Shown piece after piece: positions 12,589 to 24,665 of a DNA stretch of 64,000 nt. Below the pieces are notes generated by a model, which saw nothing but the letters and a program-made list of their open reading frames with translations, did not search any database and was not told where the DNA came from. Position numbers and translations under genes: made by a program. Numbering within the stretch: position 1 is the first letter of the stretch; the number at the start of each line of letters is the position of its first letter. This DNA is from Theropithecus gelada (taxonomy: Eukaryota > Chordata > Mammalia > Primates > Cercopithecidae). Location: the NCBI RefSeq assembly GCF_003255815.1, contig NC_037680.1, forward strand, positions 23,286,422-23,350,421. The letters are read 5' to 3'.

Positions 12589-12918
12589 GAATACCTTAAA
12601 AGTGGTTGGGCATGGTGGCTCAAGCCTGTAATTCCAGCACTTTGGGAGGCCAAGGTGGGTGGATTACCTGAGGTCAACAGTGCGAGACCAGCCTGGCCAA
12701 CATGGTGAAACTCCATCTCTACTAAAAATACAAAAGAAATTAGCCAGTTGTGGTGGTGTACATCTGTAATTCCAGTTACTTGAGAGGCTGAGGCAGGAGA
12801 ATCGCTTGAACCAGGGAGGCGGAGTTTGCAGTGAGCCAAGATCATACCACTGAACTCCAGCCTGGGCAACAGAGTGAGACTCTGTTTCAAAAAAAAAAAA
12901 AAGGAATACCTTAAAAGT
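12589..12918 (+). mobile_element. AluS with perfect 15-bp target-site duplication
   Basis: Body 12604-12903, with a 14-bp A tail. 'gaataccttaaaagt' occurs exactly at 12589-12603 and 12904-12918. Confidence 0.95.
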
Positions 12919-13032
12919 GCTGCAGGGCATGCTTTCTAGGCACTGATTAGTTAGCAGGCTGTAATCAAGTGAACCAGTACTAAAAACTATTGAGTAGCAT
13001 CCACAGCAAGTTATCAGGTACATTTTTATTAA

Positions 13033-13069
13033 GTGTGTGTGTGTGTGTGTGTGTGTGTACACACACATA

Positions 13070-13100
<31 letters not shown>

Positions 13101-13156
13101 GTGTATATATGTATATACATATATATGTGTGTATATATACACACACATATATATAT
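13033..13156 (+). repeat. Compound (TG)n/(TA)n/(CA)n microsatellite
   Basis: A TG run of about 24 bases is followed by ACACACA and then alternating TATATG/TGTGTA blocks, ending in ACACACATATATATATA. It is alternating purine-pyrimidine throughout, with several self-complementary stretches, so it could form Z-DNA or cruciforms. The open frames in it are compositional artefacts. Confidence 0.97.
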
Positions 13157-15125
13157 AATGAGAAAAGAGAATATTCTTCAATTGTCCATCACAAGAATAG
13201 GAAATATATGAAACTATTATTAAGCAATACTTTAAAAGATTTCTATAGAAGGTTTTCTTGTAAGCATTATAATGCAATATCTGAGTCTAAGAAGCCTAAG
13301 AAAAATTAGTCCCTCTTATTAGTGAGATTCATTTTAATATTTCTGAGTTTACATATAGTTTTGGCCTACACTCTTTTTGGTTAATATTGATAAAATATTT
13401 TATTAACAATTTAGAGGTTGGGTTTCAGGTGAGCAGAATAAATACACTATGTTTATAAGCAATAAGATATACTTTTAAATCAACTTTTAAAATTTCACTG
13501 GATCTTTCAACATTTGTTTGAAATCCTTACAAGATATTCATCTATTTGTGGCATCATATAGGTCTGTCTCCCCATCTGTCTATGTTTTTCATGAAGACTA
13601 GTATCTGGTACATGTTTTTTTCCTTCCCCACTTTAGTAGCTATTCATTGGCCCACTACTATGCCATTTCTGTAATACTTGTCCAACAGTTTTCATCAATC
13701 ATTTTTTAATAAAACATAAGCTTTCTTTTACAGGACAAGGGGACATGTAATCAATGTATTTAATTCTGACTAAATTTCATTCTATATAGCTAGAAATTTA
13801 ATGTCATCAAAATCTATTATTGTCACAATAAATAATCACATTATAGTATAATACTAAAATCTATAGGGCTGAATTTTTTAAGAGCAATATATATATATGG
13901 TTATTCATCTAGCCTTTTAGTCTTATCTTCCCAAAAGTAACTTTCTTACATTATGTGGCCAGATTTGTTAAGGAATTCACATCCTGCATGTGCGGACATC
14001 TTGAAGAATCCTTTTTTAACAGGATATCCTAACAACACCTCCCCACCCCCAACCAACTTGGTAGCCTGACTCTAGCACAGACTCATCTGGTTTGACTAAA
14101 ATCATTGAACTACTTGGCAGTGGTTTCTTCATACGTGGCGCTTAGAGCTCACTGAAGCTCAAACAGTACAGGAAATGCAAATCATGCAAACCACCCTCAT
14201 GATGGCTACGTACAGTGGCGTGATTGAGCGGCAATACGCACGGCTCGTGGGCTGACCACATGAAAGGAGACATTTAAAGACCAGATGAGCGAAAGCTGGG
14301 ATAAGTTAGAGAGTATGTGTGAGCTTCAAAGCTGGGAGAATAGCATCCTTATTTAAAATAGGAGATTTTTTATTATTATTTTTTATTAATAACACCTGCC
14401 TAAGTTCTTTACACTGAAGGAAATACATGGAGGTAGAGCAAGTAAAAAATGCACTATACTGAATATAAGTGGGCCAATTCTTCTTTTTTTAATAGCCAGA
14501 TATTGCAGAATAGTGGAATACTTTCCACCTATTTCCTTCACAGATTTTCTACAAGTGTTAACAATTATGAGAAATACTTTCTTTTAGAGAACTTAAAACA
14601 AAGATAATCTAGCAAATGCTATATTATTTGCTCATAATTCCTTAAGTGTCAGTTTCATTGACACATGTTAATAAAATTAGTTCCTCCAACAAAACAATAA
14701 GGAGCTATAATGCTTAGGAATTCTTCAACAAACGGCTTAGAAGCAATATGGAATTTGCTATTAAAAGAATATTTGAACAAGGTTAATACAGTAATGAGAA
14801 TGGAAAAATGGCTATAGGAAGTTTTTCTTTTCCTCTTTGGAAATGATTTTTTTAGATGCTTCTAATTTACTACCAACTACAGAAAATGTGACTGCTAAGG
14901 GACTAAATATAATAAATTAACCAAAAAATCATTCAATTTTATGTTTCCTTAGAACTTAAAATTATTTTCCAAAGCCCTTTAAGTATCTGTTATTTTATTT
15001 GCATACAGGGATGAGGGCATCAGGAATTCTATTAAAGCACTGGCTCCCTTAACTCCATATACCTATATAGTTACAAGCTTAAATAAGTAAATGAAAAAAT
15101 TAGAGTTTAAATAAAGGAGGGAAAA
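13157..15125. other. Unique intronic sequence with a small CpG-bearing patch
   Basis: No repeat family or exon is recognised. A patch at about 14130-14270 is richer in CpG than its surroundings and holds an octamer 'atgcaaat' at about 14176. Confidence 0.45.
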
Positions 15126-15345
15126 GTCTAATGCTCTAGATGAGGAATCAGAAAACCTAACCATAAATAGCCTTATGATACTGGACTTACCACTCTGAAA
15201 CTTAGCTTTTTCATCTGTAAAAAAGGTGCTTTTACCAAGCTCTTACCATCTTTCCTGATCACTTCTTAATTTGAAAGATCAAATGATATGGTATGTGAGA
15301 AAATTACGCAGTGCTACACAAACATAAAAAACACTGCACTATTTA
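15126..15345 (+). repeat. MIR SINE
   Basis: 'tgaggaatcagaaaacctaa', 'gaaacttagctttttcatct' and 'gtaaaaaaggtgc' fit a diverged MIR. Confidence 0.65.
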
Positions 15346-15349
15346 GGAG

Positions 15350-15545
15350 GTACTCACATTGTGCCAGCCACTATGTCAGGCTCCAAAAATATATTATCTC
15401 GTTTAGGTTAACTTCACCTTCACAATAATACTGTAAGGTAGGTATTATTAGTCCCATTTTAAGAGACAAGAAAACTGAAGCTCAGAAAAGTTAAGCAATT
15501 TTTCCAAAATCTTATAGCTACTAAATGGCAACATTGAGAGTAACT
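15350..15545 (-). repeat. MIR SINE (reverse)
   Basis: 'tattagtcccattttaagag' followed by 'gaaaactgaagctcagaaaa' is the reverse of the MIR central region. Confidence 0.75.
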
Positions 15546-17400
15546 ACATTAGACCATACAAATATCTGTACTCATATGTTTCATAATTATCTGCTGGGGG
15601 TCTGCATAACTCTTCATTAGTTATGATTTTGACAGCAACTCAATGCGACCCTCTAAGAGGTAGATTTCAGTAACACAGAGGTTCTCTAACATTCCACTGG
15701 ACGCGCCAGATGGAAAGCTGAGGCACTTGTTATTTTGAATTGGCCCATATTAATTCATCAATGTCTACTTCTTTCTTAATTTATCCTAAATATAGGCAAA
15801 GACTACCATGTTTGACAACCAGAAAGAGTACTAATAACCATAATCTCCTTTGAAGTCTCCAGAGCTACTGCCTTGAAATTTTAAACAACGGTTGGTTAAG
15901 AATTTCTGACTAGATGCAACAGGACTTTCTGAGTTACAACTGTCTTCCTTTCCTAGCCAAGAAAGACAAATGGATGTACAGCCACTAGCAAGCAGGAGTT
16001 AGTTATTTGTTTTCTGTTTTGTTTTTAGATAGCTTGTAAAAGTCTGTACAAGAAAAGAAGTTAGATTATTTTTAAACAAAATAAAACAAAAATCAATGAG
16101 CAGATAATTGCTTAAATTTGTCAAAAAGGAAAGCTATAGACATAGGAAAGATAGCTTGTAGAAAAGTTGTATACAAATGGCAGGCAGGCAATGTATGTTT
16201 TCCAGTATAATACCAGAGCAACTGGCAAATGAAGAAAAGTCAGTGCAGAAGCTACCCAACAGGATGATTCAGATCAGCTGAGACATGATATTCACTTACA
16301 GCTAGACAGTCCATCAGGTAACTGACGCCAGGACAACGCCCAGAAGAGTATGGGTCAATATATCTACTAGGAATACTGAGTTTCTCCTTCTGCCTTCATC
16401 TCTTGAAAGATATCAAAGATCCTACTAGAGGTACACACCTTACTTAATCCATCTGTAGGAAATCTGAGGTATGAATATTATGCTGCAATCTGAAGGTCAG
16501 AGATTTGAAAGCCATTAGTTACATCATGCCCTGTTTTATAAAAGAAACAGATATAAAAATCAGGCACTGAAGAGACACAAGTTCAAAGATTTCAAAGATT
16601 ATGTTGTAGAGGGTGGAAGTCCCTCCCTGTAAATTAAATCTGCATGCTGAGGAAGAAGTAATAATGTAGACTGAGTCTGGAAATAAATATGCAAACTAAT
16701 GGGTTTTCAAAAATTTGAAATTTCCAGGTAAGACAAAACTAATACATAGATGTGTGTGGGTTTTATTTTAATTTTGTTTCGGATAAGGAGGGTAGAGTTC
16801 ATTTCTCTTCAAATTCTCCATGACAATTCTTAACTGTTCCACTGTCACACTTTCTAGCTGAGAAACAAAGCAGAATCTGCTTGACGACTGAGCCTGTTTC
16901 TCTCTATTTGCCTTCAGTGGTAAGAGAAAAATACTATTAATTTAGTCATCCTTTAGTTTTGCCTTTACATTATTTCAAATATTTTCAGTATTTATTTTGA
17001 AACCTGTTATTGATTTTCTTCAGAGTCCTCTAGGTACTATCAAATTTGCCACATTAGGTTCATGTTATAGAATTCAATACCAAACACTCAAAATCCACCC
17101 AGAAATGTCATCACCTAACTCTCCTTTTCAACAACTCACTTAACCTCTCAAGACCTCCCTTTCCTCAGCTGCAAACAGCAGTTTGATTAGAATAACTCTA
17201 AAGCCATAACTGTGTTAATATTTGTCATGTCATCTTAGTGTCAGGTATTAATACCTTAAGATGCTTAATCTTAATAAGAAAAAACAAAGTGACATCACAG
17301 AAAATATTGTATAATACCAGACAAATAACACCTTATTCATACTACTCTGTGGACAATTATCTGTGTGATTATTGTCAAGTCACTGATATCACTTTGTGGT
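15546..17400. other. Unique intronic sequence
   Basis: No exon, transposon or simple repeat of note is recognised. Confidence 0.5.
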
Positions 17401-17401
17401 T

Positions 17402-17820
17402 GTCTTGTCTGTTTTTTATTGCTATAACAGAATACCTGAGACTGAATAATTTTTAAAGAACAGAAGTTTATTTAGCTCATGTTCTGCAAGCTGGAAAATA
17501 TAAGGGCATGGCCCTTGCTTCTGGTGACATAACATAGTCGAGGTCAAAGGAGAATCAGACACATGTGAAGAAACAAAACCGAAGAAGCATCCTGGCTTTT
17601 TAACAACCCACTCTTTCCAAAACTAATCCATTTCCACAGGAACTAATCCAGTCTTGCGAGAGCAAGAGCTCACTTACTACAATATGGCACCAAGCTACTC
17701 ATGAGCCATCCAGCCCCATGACCTAAACACCTCCCACTGAGGCCCACTTCCCACACTATCACATTGGGGATCTAATTTCAACATGAGTTTTGATGGGTAC
17801 AAACTCAAACCCTAACAATT
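17402..17820 (-). mobile_element. MaLR-type LTR, reverse, diverged
   Basis: 'ttgctataacagaatacctg' and 'agactgaataatttttaaag' near one end, and 'ttcaacatgagttttgatgg' near the other, are the reverse complement of a MaLR (MLT1/MST-like) LTR. The subfamily is not resolved. Confidence 0.8.
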
Positions 17821-18004
17821 GCCTTACTGACAAACTGAAGATAGAACATCTTACAGCTTCTTCTGGTTTCAGAATTAATGACTATATTACAGCTTATTAT
17901 TTGCACATGATGATACCAGACCGAGTCCTTTATTTAACAGTAACAACAAAAACTGAAGGCACAGAAAGTGACGGGCATATTACACACTGAATTCTGGGAT
18001 GATG

Positions 18005-18174
18005 ATGTAGTGGGTTGAAATGTATACCCCAAAAAGATATATCCAAGTCCTAACCCATAGTAGCTGTGAATGTGACCCCATTCAAAATGTCTGTGCTAAT
18101 TTAATCATGTTTAGATGAGGTCATGCTAGATTAGTGTGGGCCCTAAATCCAATGATTTTTTTGCTTATAAAAAA

Positions 18175-18210
<36 letters not shown>

Positions 18211-18436
18211 GAAGGTCATGTGACAACAGAGGCAGAGACTGGAGTAATGCAGCTTACAAGCCAAAAAGAATGTCAAGGATTTGGGGGAGCCACGAGAAGC
18301 CAGAAAAAGGCAAGGAAGGATTCATCCCTACAGCCTCAAAGGGAGTGTGGTCCTGCTGACCCTGATACTGGACTTCTGGCCTCAGAACTGTGAGAGAATA
18401 AATTCTGATCTTACAGCACCCTTAGGAAACTAATAC
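18005..18436 (+). mobile_element. MLT-type LTR containing an (AC)n microsatellite
   Basis: Starts 'tgtagtgggttgaaatgtat' and ends 'ctaggaaactaatacag'-like (seen as 'cttaggaaactaatacag'). It has 'gaagaaggtcatgtgacaac' and 'ggcaaggaaggattcatccc' inside. The motif order is that of an old ERVL/MaLR-class LTR. The subfamily name is uncertain. Confidence 0.8.
18176..18207 (+). repeat. (AC)n microsatellite
   Basis: About 15 perfect AC units, lying inside the LTR at 18005-18436 where that family normally has only a few 'acaca' units. Confidence 0.95.
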
Positions 18437-18775
18437 AGATGGTCAAATCAGTACAACAGGAGATGGCCAGGCAAATAAAAAAAATTATTAGAAGAATTCC
18501 AAGAAATACGTTCTCTTAGTGAAACTAAAAGACAAGTAGCACCAATATTTTTTTAAATTTAAGCTTTCACAACATTGAAAAGCAGTGCCTTTGAATGGGA
18601 TAAAACACAGGCTACATCTTAATCATCTACCACTAATGTCCCCTTTGAAAACAGAGAAACCAACTGACTTCTGAACATATCAGTTTCTTCTCCTAAAAAG
18701 TGAGATTTAACAAACTAATCAGTCATGCAAGAGTGCAAAGAAAATTAATGACATTATGCTGAGTCCTTTTGCAAT

Positions 18776-18825
18776 CGGATGGATGGATGGATGGATGGAT
18801 GGATGGATGGATGGATGGGTGGGTG
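18776..18825 (+). repeat. (GGAT)n tetranucleotide repeat
   Basis: About 11 GGAT units degrading to GGGT at the right edge. The open frame across it (minus-strand Pro-Ser-Ile-His repeats) is an artefact. Confidence 0.95.
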
Positions 18826-18829
18826 ATGG

Positions 18830-19423
18830 ACATTTTAGGGATAGGTAAGGCATGGATAGGGACTGCGAATTATAAAACTTTCTGACACTGCAAAAAAAAA
18901 AAAAAATTATATCTTGTCTCTGTCGCACCTAGAGACAAAAACATGATCAACTATCTAAAAAATAAATTTCATCTGAATGTTTAAATCCCTCAAATAGTGA
19001 GAAAAATAAGTATAAAATAGCAGCATTCTTTTAAAAATATTTTTAGCTCTGATTAAAAAATAATGAAAATTACTAATATAAAACAACAATCTGTCCAATT
19101 GGTGTTTTCTTTAATTAGCAAGAACATTTAACCTCTTCAATAAGCTTTTATGTGGACAAAATGTTTCATACTACTATAATTATCCCTTCAAAGTGGCAAA
19201 ACAAAAGGAAAGGAAATACCCAACAAGTAAAACAAAGCCAACAGAATTATTACTGTTATGTTTATACTTACAATCTACAACTGGTGAAGGAAAAATAAAA
19301 CAGAAAATACTATTATTTGTACTAGGCCCAGACTGTACACTATAGACAATATTCTCAAACTTGGATGCACATTAGAAAGACCTGCAGGGTACATATATGT
19401 ATGTATGCATACATATACACATT
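18830..19423. other. Unique intronic sequence
   Basis: An A-run at 18892-18905 and short alternating AT/GT steps at 19392-19420. No gene is supported. Confidence 0.5.
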
Positions 19424-19541
19424 TTGAGACAAGGTCTGGATATGCTGCCCAGGCTGGTATAGACTCCTGAGCTCAAGTAATCCCCTAGCCTGAGCCTTCC
19501 AAGTAACTGGGATTACAAGTGTGCACCACCGTGCGCAGCTT
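19424..19541 (-). mobile_element. Alu monomer-like fragment (FLAM/FRAM type)
   Basis: 'gagacaaggtctggatatgc' to 'gtgcaccaccgtgcgcagct' covers a single Alu arm only, diverged from modern Alus. Confidence 0.75.
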
Positions 19542-19857
19542 ATGCAGGGTATTTAAATATAAACACTGATGCCCAAGGCCCTCCTGCAAGGCAGGGCTAT
19601 CCCCTATGGCAGTACACAGGGTTTGTTCTGTACCATTCAGTGGGCACCATTTACTCAATACAGCACAATCTGTGAGAGAGAAGAATAACAAATAAGTGAA
19701 TACAAAGCATTAATGATACTGAGCCACTAAATGAACACTGATTAATGATTTATCAAATAAGCAGCACCATACTTCAGCTCTGTGGGCAACTGGTTGCTTT
19801 TATTGAGCAACCATTGCCTACATGACATTATGAGTATGTTCTGTTCCCTAGGAGATT

Positions 19858-20196
19858 GCCTTCTCTTTCCTTTTTCTTTTTTTTTTTTTTATTTTCTCTG
19901 AGACAGAGTCTCACTCTGTCACCAAGGCTGCTGGAGTCCAGTGTTGCCATTTCGGCTCCCTGCAACCTCCACCTGCCGGGTTCAAGCAATTCCTCAGCCT
20001 CCCGAGTAGCTGGGATTACACGTTCTCGCCACCAAGCCTGGTTAATTTTTTTGTATTTTTAGTAGAGACGGGGGGTTTCACCATGTTGGCCAGGCTGGTC
20101 ATGAACTCCTGACCTCAGGTGATCCACCCAACTCAGCCTCCCAAAGTGCTGGGATTGCAAGCGTGAGCCACCATGCCTGGCCGCCTTCTCTTTTCT
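19858..20196 (-). mobile_element. AluS with target-site duplication
   Basis: Poly-T start, end 'ccatgcctggcc' at 20182, flanks 'gccttctctttcct' and 'gccttctcttttct'. Confidence 0.92.
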
Positions 20197-21162
20197 TCAC
20201 TGCATAATAGAGTCCTATTATTCATTTAGTATTTTATAGTAAATATAGTATTTTAACATTGGATATATTTCATAATATTAAGGAATTACTTGGGGTTTTA
20301 TCAGGGTGGTAATGATATTACAATTATGTTTTATTTTTAAAGAAAGTTTATCTTTTATAGGTATACAATTTAATATATAGCGCCATGAATGGAATGTCTA
20401 GAATTTGCTTCATTCTAATCTGGGGTGGAAAACAAGTGGGCAGAGTTCTGATAAATCAAGATTGACTATTGATTTACACTTGTTAAAAGGTAAAAAGGTT
20501 CATTATCTGTTCCCTCTATTTTGTATAGAGTTAAAATTTTCCATAATGTCCTTGCTCACTCATTCAAATCACAACAGGAAACTAAACGTACCTCTAATAA
20601 GCAAGTTACATTAACGAGAAAATAAAAAAATATACTTACAATGGATAGGACTATCCTGAGGAAAGGACCAGGTAGTCATTCTTTAACTATGTAAGAATTT
20701 ATTTATTAGAAAAATAACTGGCTGTCACTGAAATCTTTTGATAACTCAATCAAGGTGATATCTAAAATGCTTTTACACATGAAAATTGCTGGGAGACGGC
20801 TGAAGCAAAGGAAACCAAGTGCCTTTTATAACATATCAAACAACAACAAAAAAGGGGACTTTATCTTAGCTGGGATTATACAATAAGTCACTAATAATCA
20901 CTGATGCCTAAATAACAATTCGGTAAAATTGATGTCATTTCCAAGAAATAGACAATGATAAAAGCAAAGTTTTTAATGATGTAGTATAGTAAAAATAGTA
21001 TATAGTATATATAGTATATAGTAGTATAGTAAAAATCTAAAATACAAAGGAAGAGTTAGGAGGGCATAATTCTAAGGGATGGTGGAAAACATTCAAGAGC
21101 TACAAAGGTCAAGCAATACAACCTGAAAAGGAACCGTGATACACTGTTCCTACAAAGGAGAC
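20197..21162. other. AT-rich intronic sequence
   Basis: Includes a patch of degenerate 'atagtatatagt' units at about 20980-21035. Nothing else is recognised. Confidence 0.5.
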
Positions 21163-21214
21163 CATGTAAATTTGTATCATTGGCAAGTCATGTAAATTTG
21201 TATCATTGGCAAGT
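21163..21214 (+). repeat. Perfect 26-bp tandem duplication
   Basis: The unit 'catgtaaatttgtatcattg'+'gcaagt' occurs at 21163-21188 and again without a gap at 21189-21214, with no mismatch. Confidence 0.97.
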
Positions 21215-21899
21215 CAACAGCTAGACCCCATTATAAAACCACTGTGTTCCTCCACTGTTCTCTTCTCACACCAAAATCTTTACATTTCCAGAAAGGCCCT
21301 GAGTTTTAATACTGTATAGAAAGTTTGAGTCTAATGAAGCCATTTTTCCTGCTGCATTTATATTCCCTAAACCAGAGTTTCTCTGCCAGTGAACTAACAA
21401 ATGGTAACAGTTTTGTGCATATTGCCACTGTGTCAGGAAAAAGAGAAGTCTCAGCACTCTGTCTTGTAGATCCTATTTGTCACTTTAAATTCTACCTAAT
21501 GTGCTTTACATTCATTATATCTATATATTTTGCCACTTGAAAAAGAATCCAAACAAGAAAAGTGAAAACCACCAAAATGGCCACTCTCTCCTCTGTACTA
21601 AACAGGTAACTAATTATACAACAAGGAAAAAAAAATAAAGCATACTATTTGTGCAAGCATTTTAAAAAGTATTAAGCAGTTAACTATATGCACGCAGGGT
21701 TGTGCAATATGCAGAACAAGGAAGAAAGAAAAGGAAAATAGGGAGTAGAATCTTGCAAAGCAATTGCTGAATAATAAAGCATTAGAAAATTGGCTATCAT
21801 TGTTTTCCTATTTATATCTTATCTGGATATAAACACAATTGGAATATTGGACGCAACAAAAGTATACATTATCAATTTTGATTGATATTTCTTAGTATA
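21215..21899. other. Unique intronic sequence
   Basis: Open frames on both strands (for example 21266-21540) show no domain or coding signature. No gene is supported. Confidence 0.5.
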
Positions 21900-22012
21900 A
21901 TCATTATTTATTCATTCATCCAACAAATATTTACTGAACACTAAGAATTAGACCCTGAGAATAGTGGTAAGAAAGACAAAGTCTCTGCCCTCACGGAACT
22001 TAGATATAATAA
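21900..22012 (-). repeat. L2 LINE 3' end (reverse)
   Basis: 'attcattcatccaacaaata', then 'ttactgaacactaag' and 'ctgccctcacggaacttag', is the reverse complement of the L2 tail. Confidence 0.75.
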
Positions 22013-22415
22013 AATACTTCTGGGGCAAATTTATGATGATCTTTGCTTATAAAAGTTCAAGAAAACAGCAGTATTAAATATCATAAAATACCAAAATAAC
22101 CCTAAAGTATACTTTGTATATTTGCTTTTGAATTTCAGTTGCTCAAGAATCCATAAGTTAATTATCTATTACTTTATAACTTTCGCTTTTCCTCCACTGA
22201 CTGACCACTCCTCTACCACAACTAATACTGTACAAAAAAATAGAATACTGTTTTGCAATGACAAACGTAAAATATTATTAACAGCTATTCAAAACTGTTT
22301 GCTAGTGAGCTTCTCTAGTAAAATACTTGAAGTAAAGGGTGAAAGAAATGAATGAAAAGAAGATTTAGAAAGATTTTGGAGGAGATAGGGTGGTGAAAAG
22401 TTAAAGGTGTTTATC

Positions 22416-22735
22416 CTAGGTTAACTCCTTTTTTTTTTTTTTTTAACTGAGTCTCCCTCTGTTGCCCAGACTGAAGTGCAGTGGTGCGATCTCAGCTCAC
22501 TGCAACCTCTGCCTCCCAGGTTCAAGTGATTCTCCTGCCTCAGCCTCCTGAGTAGCTAGGATTAGAGGAACCTACCATCATGCCTGGCTAATTTTTGTAA
22601 TTTTAGTAGAGACAGGGATTCATCATGTTGGCCAGGCTGGTCTCGAACTCCTGACCTCTGGTGATCCATCCACCTCAGCCTCCCAAAGTACTGGGATTGC
22701 AAACATGAACCAATGTGCCTGGCCTAGGTTAACTC
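22416..22735 (-). mobile_element. AluS with target-site duplication
   Basis: Poly-T at 22429-22444, end 'tgtgcctggcc' at 22724, flanks 'ctaggttaactc' on both sides. Confidence 0.93.
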
Positions 22736-23700
22736 TTTAACCAGTTATAAGAAAGAATTAAATAGACTGTCAAAAAAGTAGGGAGGTCCAATGAGCAGGT
22801 TAGGTATCACCTGCTGCAACAAGTTAGTCAAATATATTTCTCCATCTCTCCTGCAGCATATTTACCTTCAGCCTCAATTAGCAAAAGTAAAAATGTGTTC
22901 CAAGACTTTTGAAAGAAATAAAAAGGAAAGTTTATTTCTACAGGAAAAAAAATGCAAAACTAATTTACGTAAGATTTCTTTGTAAGTTTTACCTACTAAT
23001 ACAATGCTTTCAGCATATTTGTGAGTTTCAAAGATAAGTTCAAGCTAAACAATTTGCTCTAATGGATGACCAGTGACACAGCTGACCTGAAATGACCAAT
23101 TACTATTCCATCACAATTTCTCTTGTGAACAAGAAACTTTTATTATGTTTACTAAAGCCTGTATCAATTTGAAGAATGTACATTAGAACATTTATTTTCA
23201 TTTATCTAATTTTTTTGGCAGCTATGATGTTCAGCTGTTCCTCTTTTATTAAAATTAATGTGAGAAATATCATCATGTGCAGACATTCACATAATTCTTT
23301 TCCTTGGGGCTTAAGCAAAGGGATGATGTATAAATGTGAAATAACTATTTTGTATTAGAAAGTTAGTCTCATTCTATCACAGGTATGAAATAAAGGCTAC
23401 AGACACCGTCAAACCTTCAGATATAAGAGACTATACATCTTTTATTTCTTTAAGAATTCGTTAGTGTTTACTAGATAAGAGAGCAATTCAACCACTTTCC
23501 ATGTTATCTTTTTCATACAGATAATTCTTACAGATATTTCCGAATCAAGTACCTAGTAGCAAAGTGTCTTATAAATAGGAGGCATTACATAAATGTTAAC
23601 TGAAGAAAATGAATTAAAGTGAAGTATTCTTAATTTGCTTTTCTAATTACAAAAACATAAAATGACATAAAATGATCACTATTTTAATCCATTACTGCAC
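22736..23700. other. Unique intronic sequence
   Basis: No repeat or exon is recognised. Confidence 0.5.
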
Positions 23701-23702
23701 CT

Positions 23703-23770
23703 ATTACATATATTACATAATATATATTATATATGATACATATATTATTTTATATATACACATATATCAC

Positions 23771-23801
<31 letters not shown>
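23703..23801 (+). repeat. AT-rich palindromic tract joined to (TG)n
   Basis: Degenerate 'tattacatatat' units run into about 14 TG units (23771-23800) directly before a minus-strand Alu tail. Confidence 0.85.
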
Positions 23802-23802
<1 letters not shown>

Positions 23803-24094
23803 TTAAAGAGAGAAGGTCTCGCTCTGTCACCTAGGCTAGAGCTCAACGACAGGATCGTAGCTCATTATAACCTCAAATTCCTGGGCTCAAGTGATCTTCC
23901 TGCCACAGCCTCCCAAGTAGCTGGGACTACAGGTGCACACCACAACACCTGGCTAATAATTTTTTAATTTTTTTTTGTAACAACAGGGTCTTGCTATGTT
24001 GCCAAGAAAGGTCTCAAACTCCTGGTCTCAAGCAATTCTTCTGCCTCGGCCTCCAAAAACGCTGTTACTAGAGACGTGAGCCACTGTGCCCAGC
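23802..24094 (-). mobile_element. AluJ (old, diverged)
   Basis: 'aggtctcgctctgtcaccta', a middle poly-T, 'acagggtcttgctatgttgc' and end 'gagccactgtgcccagc'. Many substitutions indicate an old Alu. Confidence 0.88.
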
Positions 24095-24499
24095 ACCCGC
24101 AAATATTTGATTGCTGATATTTAGCTATAATTCAAAATTGATACCAGAACTGAAATAGTTAAGAGAATTAAAATCTGCAAATAATATTCCCTCTATTATT
24201 TCTTCCTGCTCTATCACTGTGCCTATCAAACCACCTATAACTGAGGAATAAAAGGAGTACATTATGGTTTCAGGCCAAACACTCTTTAAGTACTACATTT
24301 TTAAAAAAGTATTAATTATTTGTCATCTCTCCTACTCACATTTTAAAATAAACAAAGACTAGAGATTAAATAATGTTTAAAAAAACACTCAGAGCAAATC
24401 ATTCACTTAGGGGAACAGTACAAATTCTAACTAAAACATTTCCAACTTTAAAACATTATTTACTCCATAGTTTACAAAATATTCCTGGAAGATTACTAT

Positions 24500-24665
24500 C
24501 TCATTTGATCCTAACAAATCTTGAAGATAAAAGGGAAGAGTATTATTTTTATTTTCACCATGTAGCAGGTGATGATACAGAATGAGAGTGATTTGCACTT
24601 TTAAAATTGAGCGGCTGAATTGGGCTTACATTTAGTTCCTCTGACTTCTAGTCCAGGGCTCTTTC
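24500..24665 (-). repeat. MIR SINE (reverse, diverged)
   Basis: 'ctcatttgatcctaacaa', 'ttattttcaccatgtagca' and 'cttctagtccagggctcttt' fit the reverse of a MIR. Confidence 0.6.

Noticed and set aside
12549..12890. 113-aa minus-strand open frame with SPRLE...GSSDSPASASQ-like text
   Set aside because: This is the well-known translation of an Alu read antisense. The same peptide pattern appears at every Alu in the window (for example 5624-5887, 6281-6490, 48304-48507). Not a gene.
12990..13309. Several overlapping Cys/Val/Tyr/Ile-rich frames
   Set aside because: All come from the TG/TA microsatellite at 13033-13156.
18136..18393. 85-aa frame with a His-Thr repeat
   Set aside because: It is the translation of an LTR containing (AC)n; no protein domain.
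18776..18825. Regular short repeats as a CRISPR-like array
   Set aside because: A simple tetranucleotide repeat without spacers, in a primate genome.
18719..18928. Frame with repeated Pro-Ser-Ile-His
   Set aside because: Translation of the (GGAT)n repeat.
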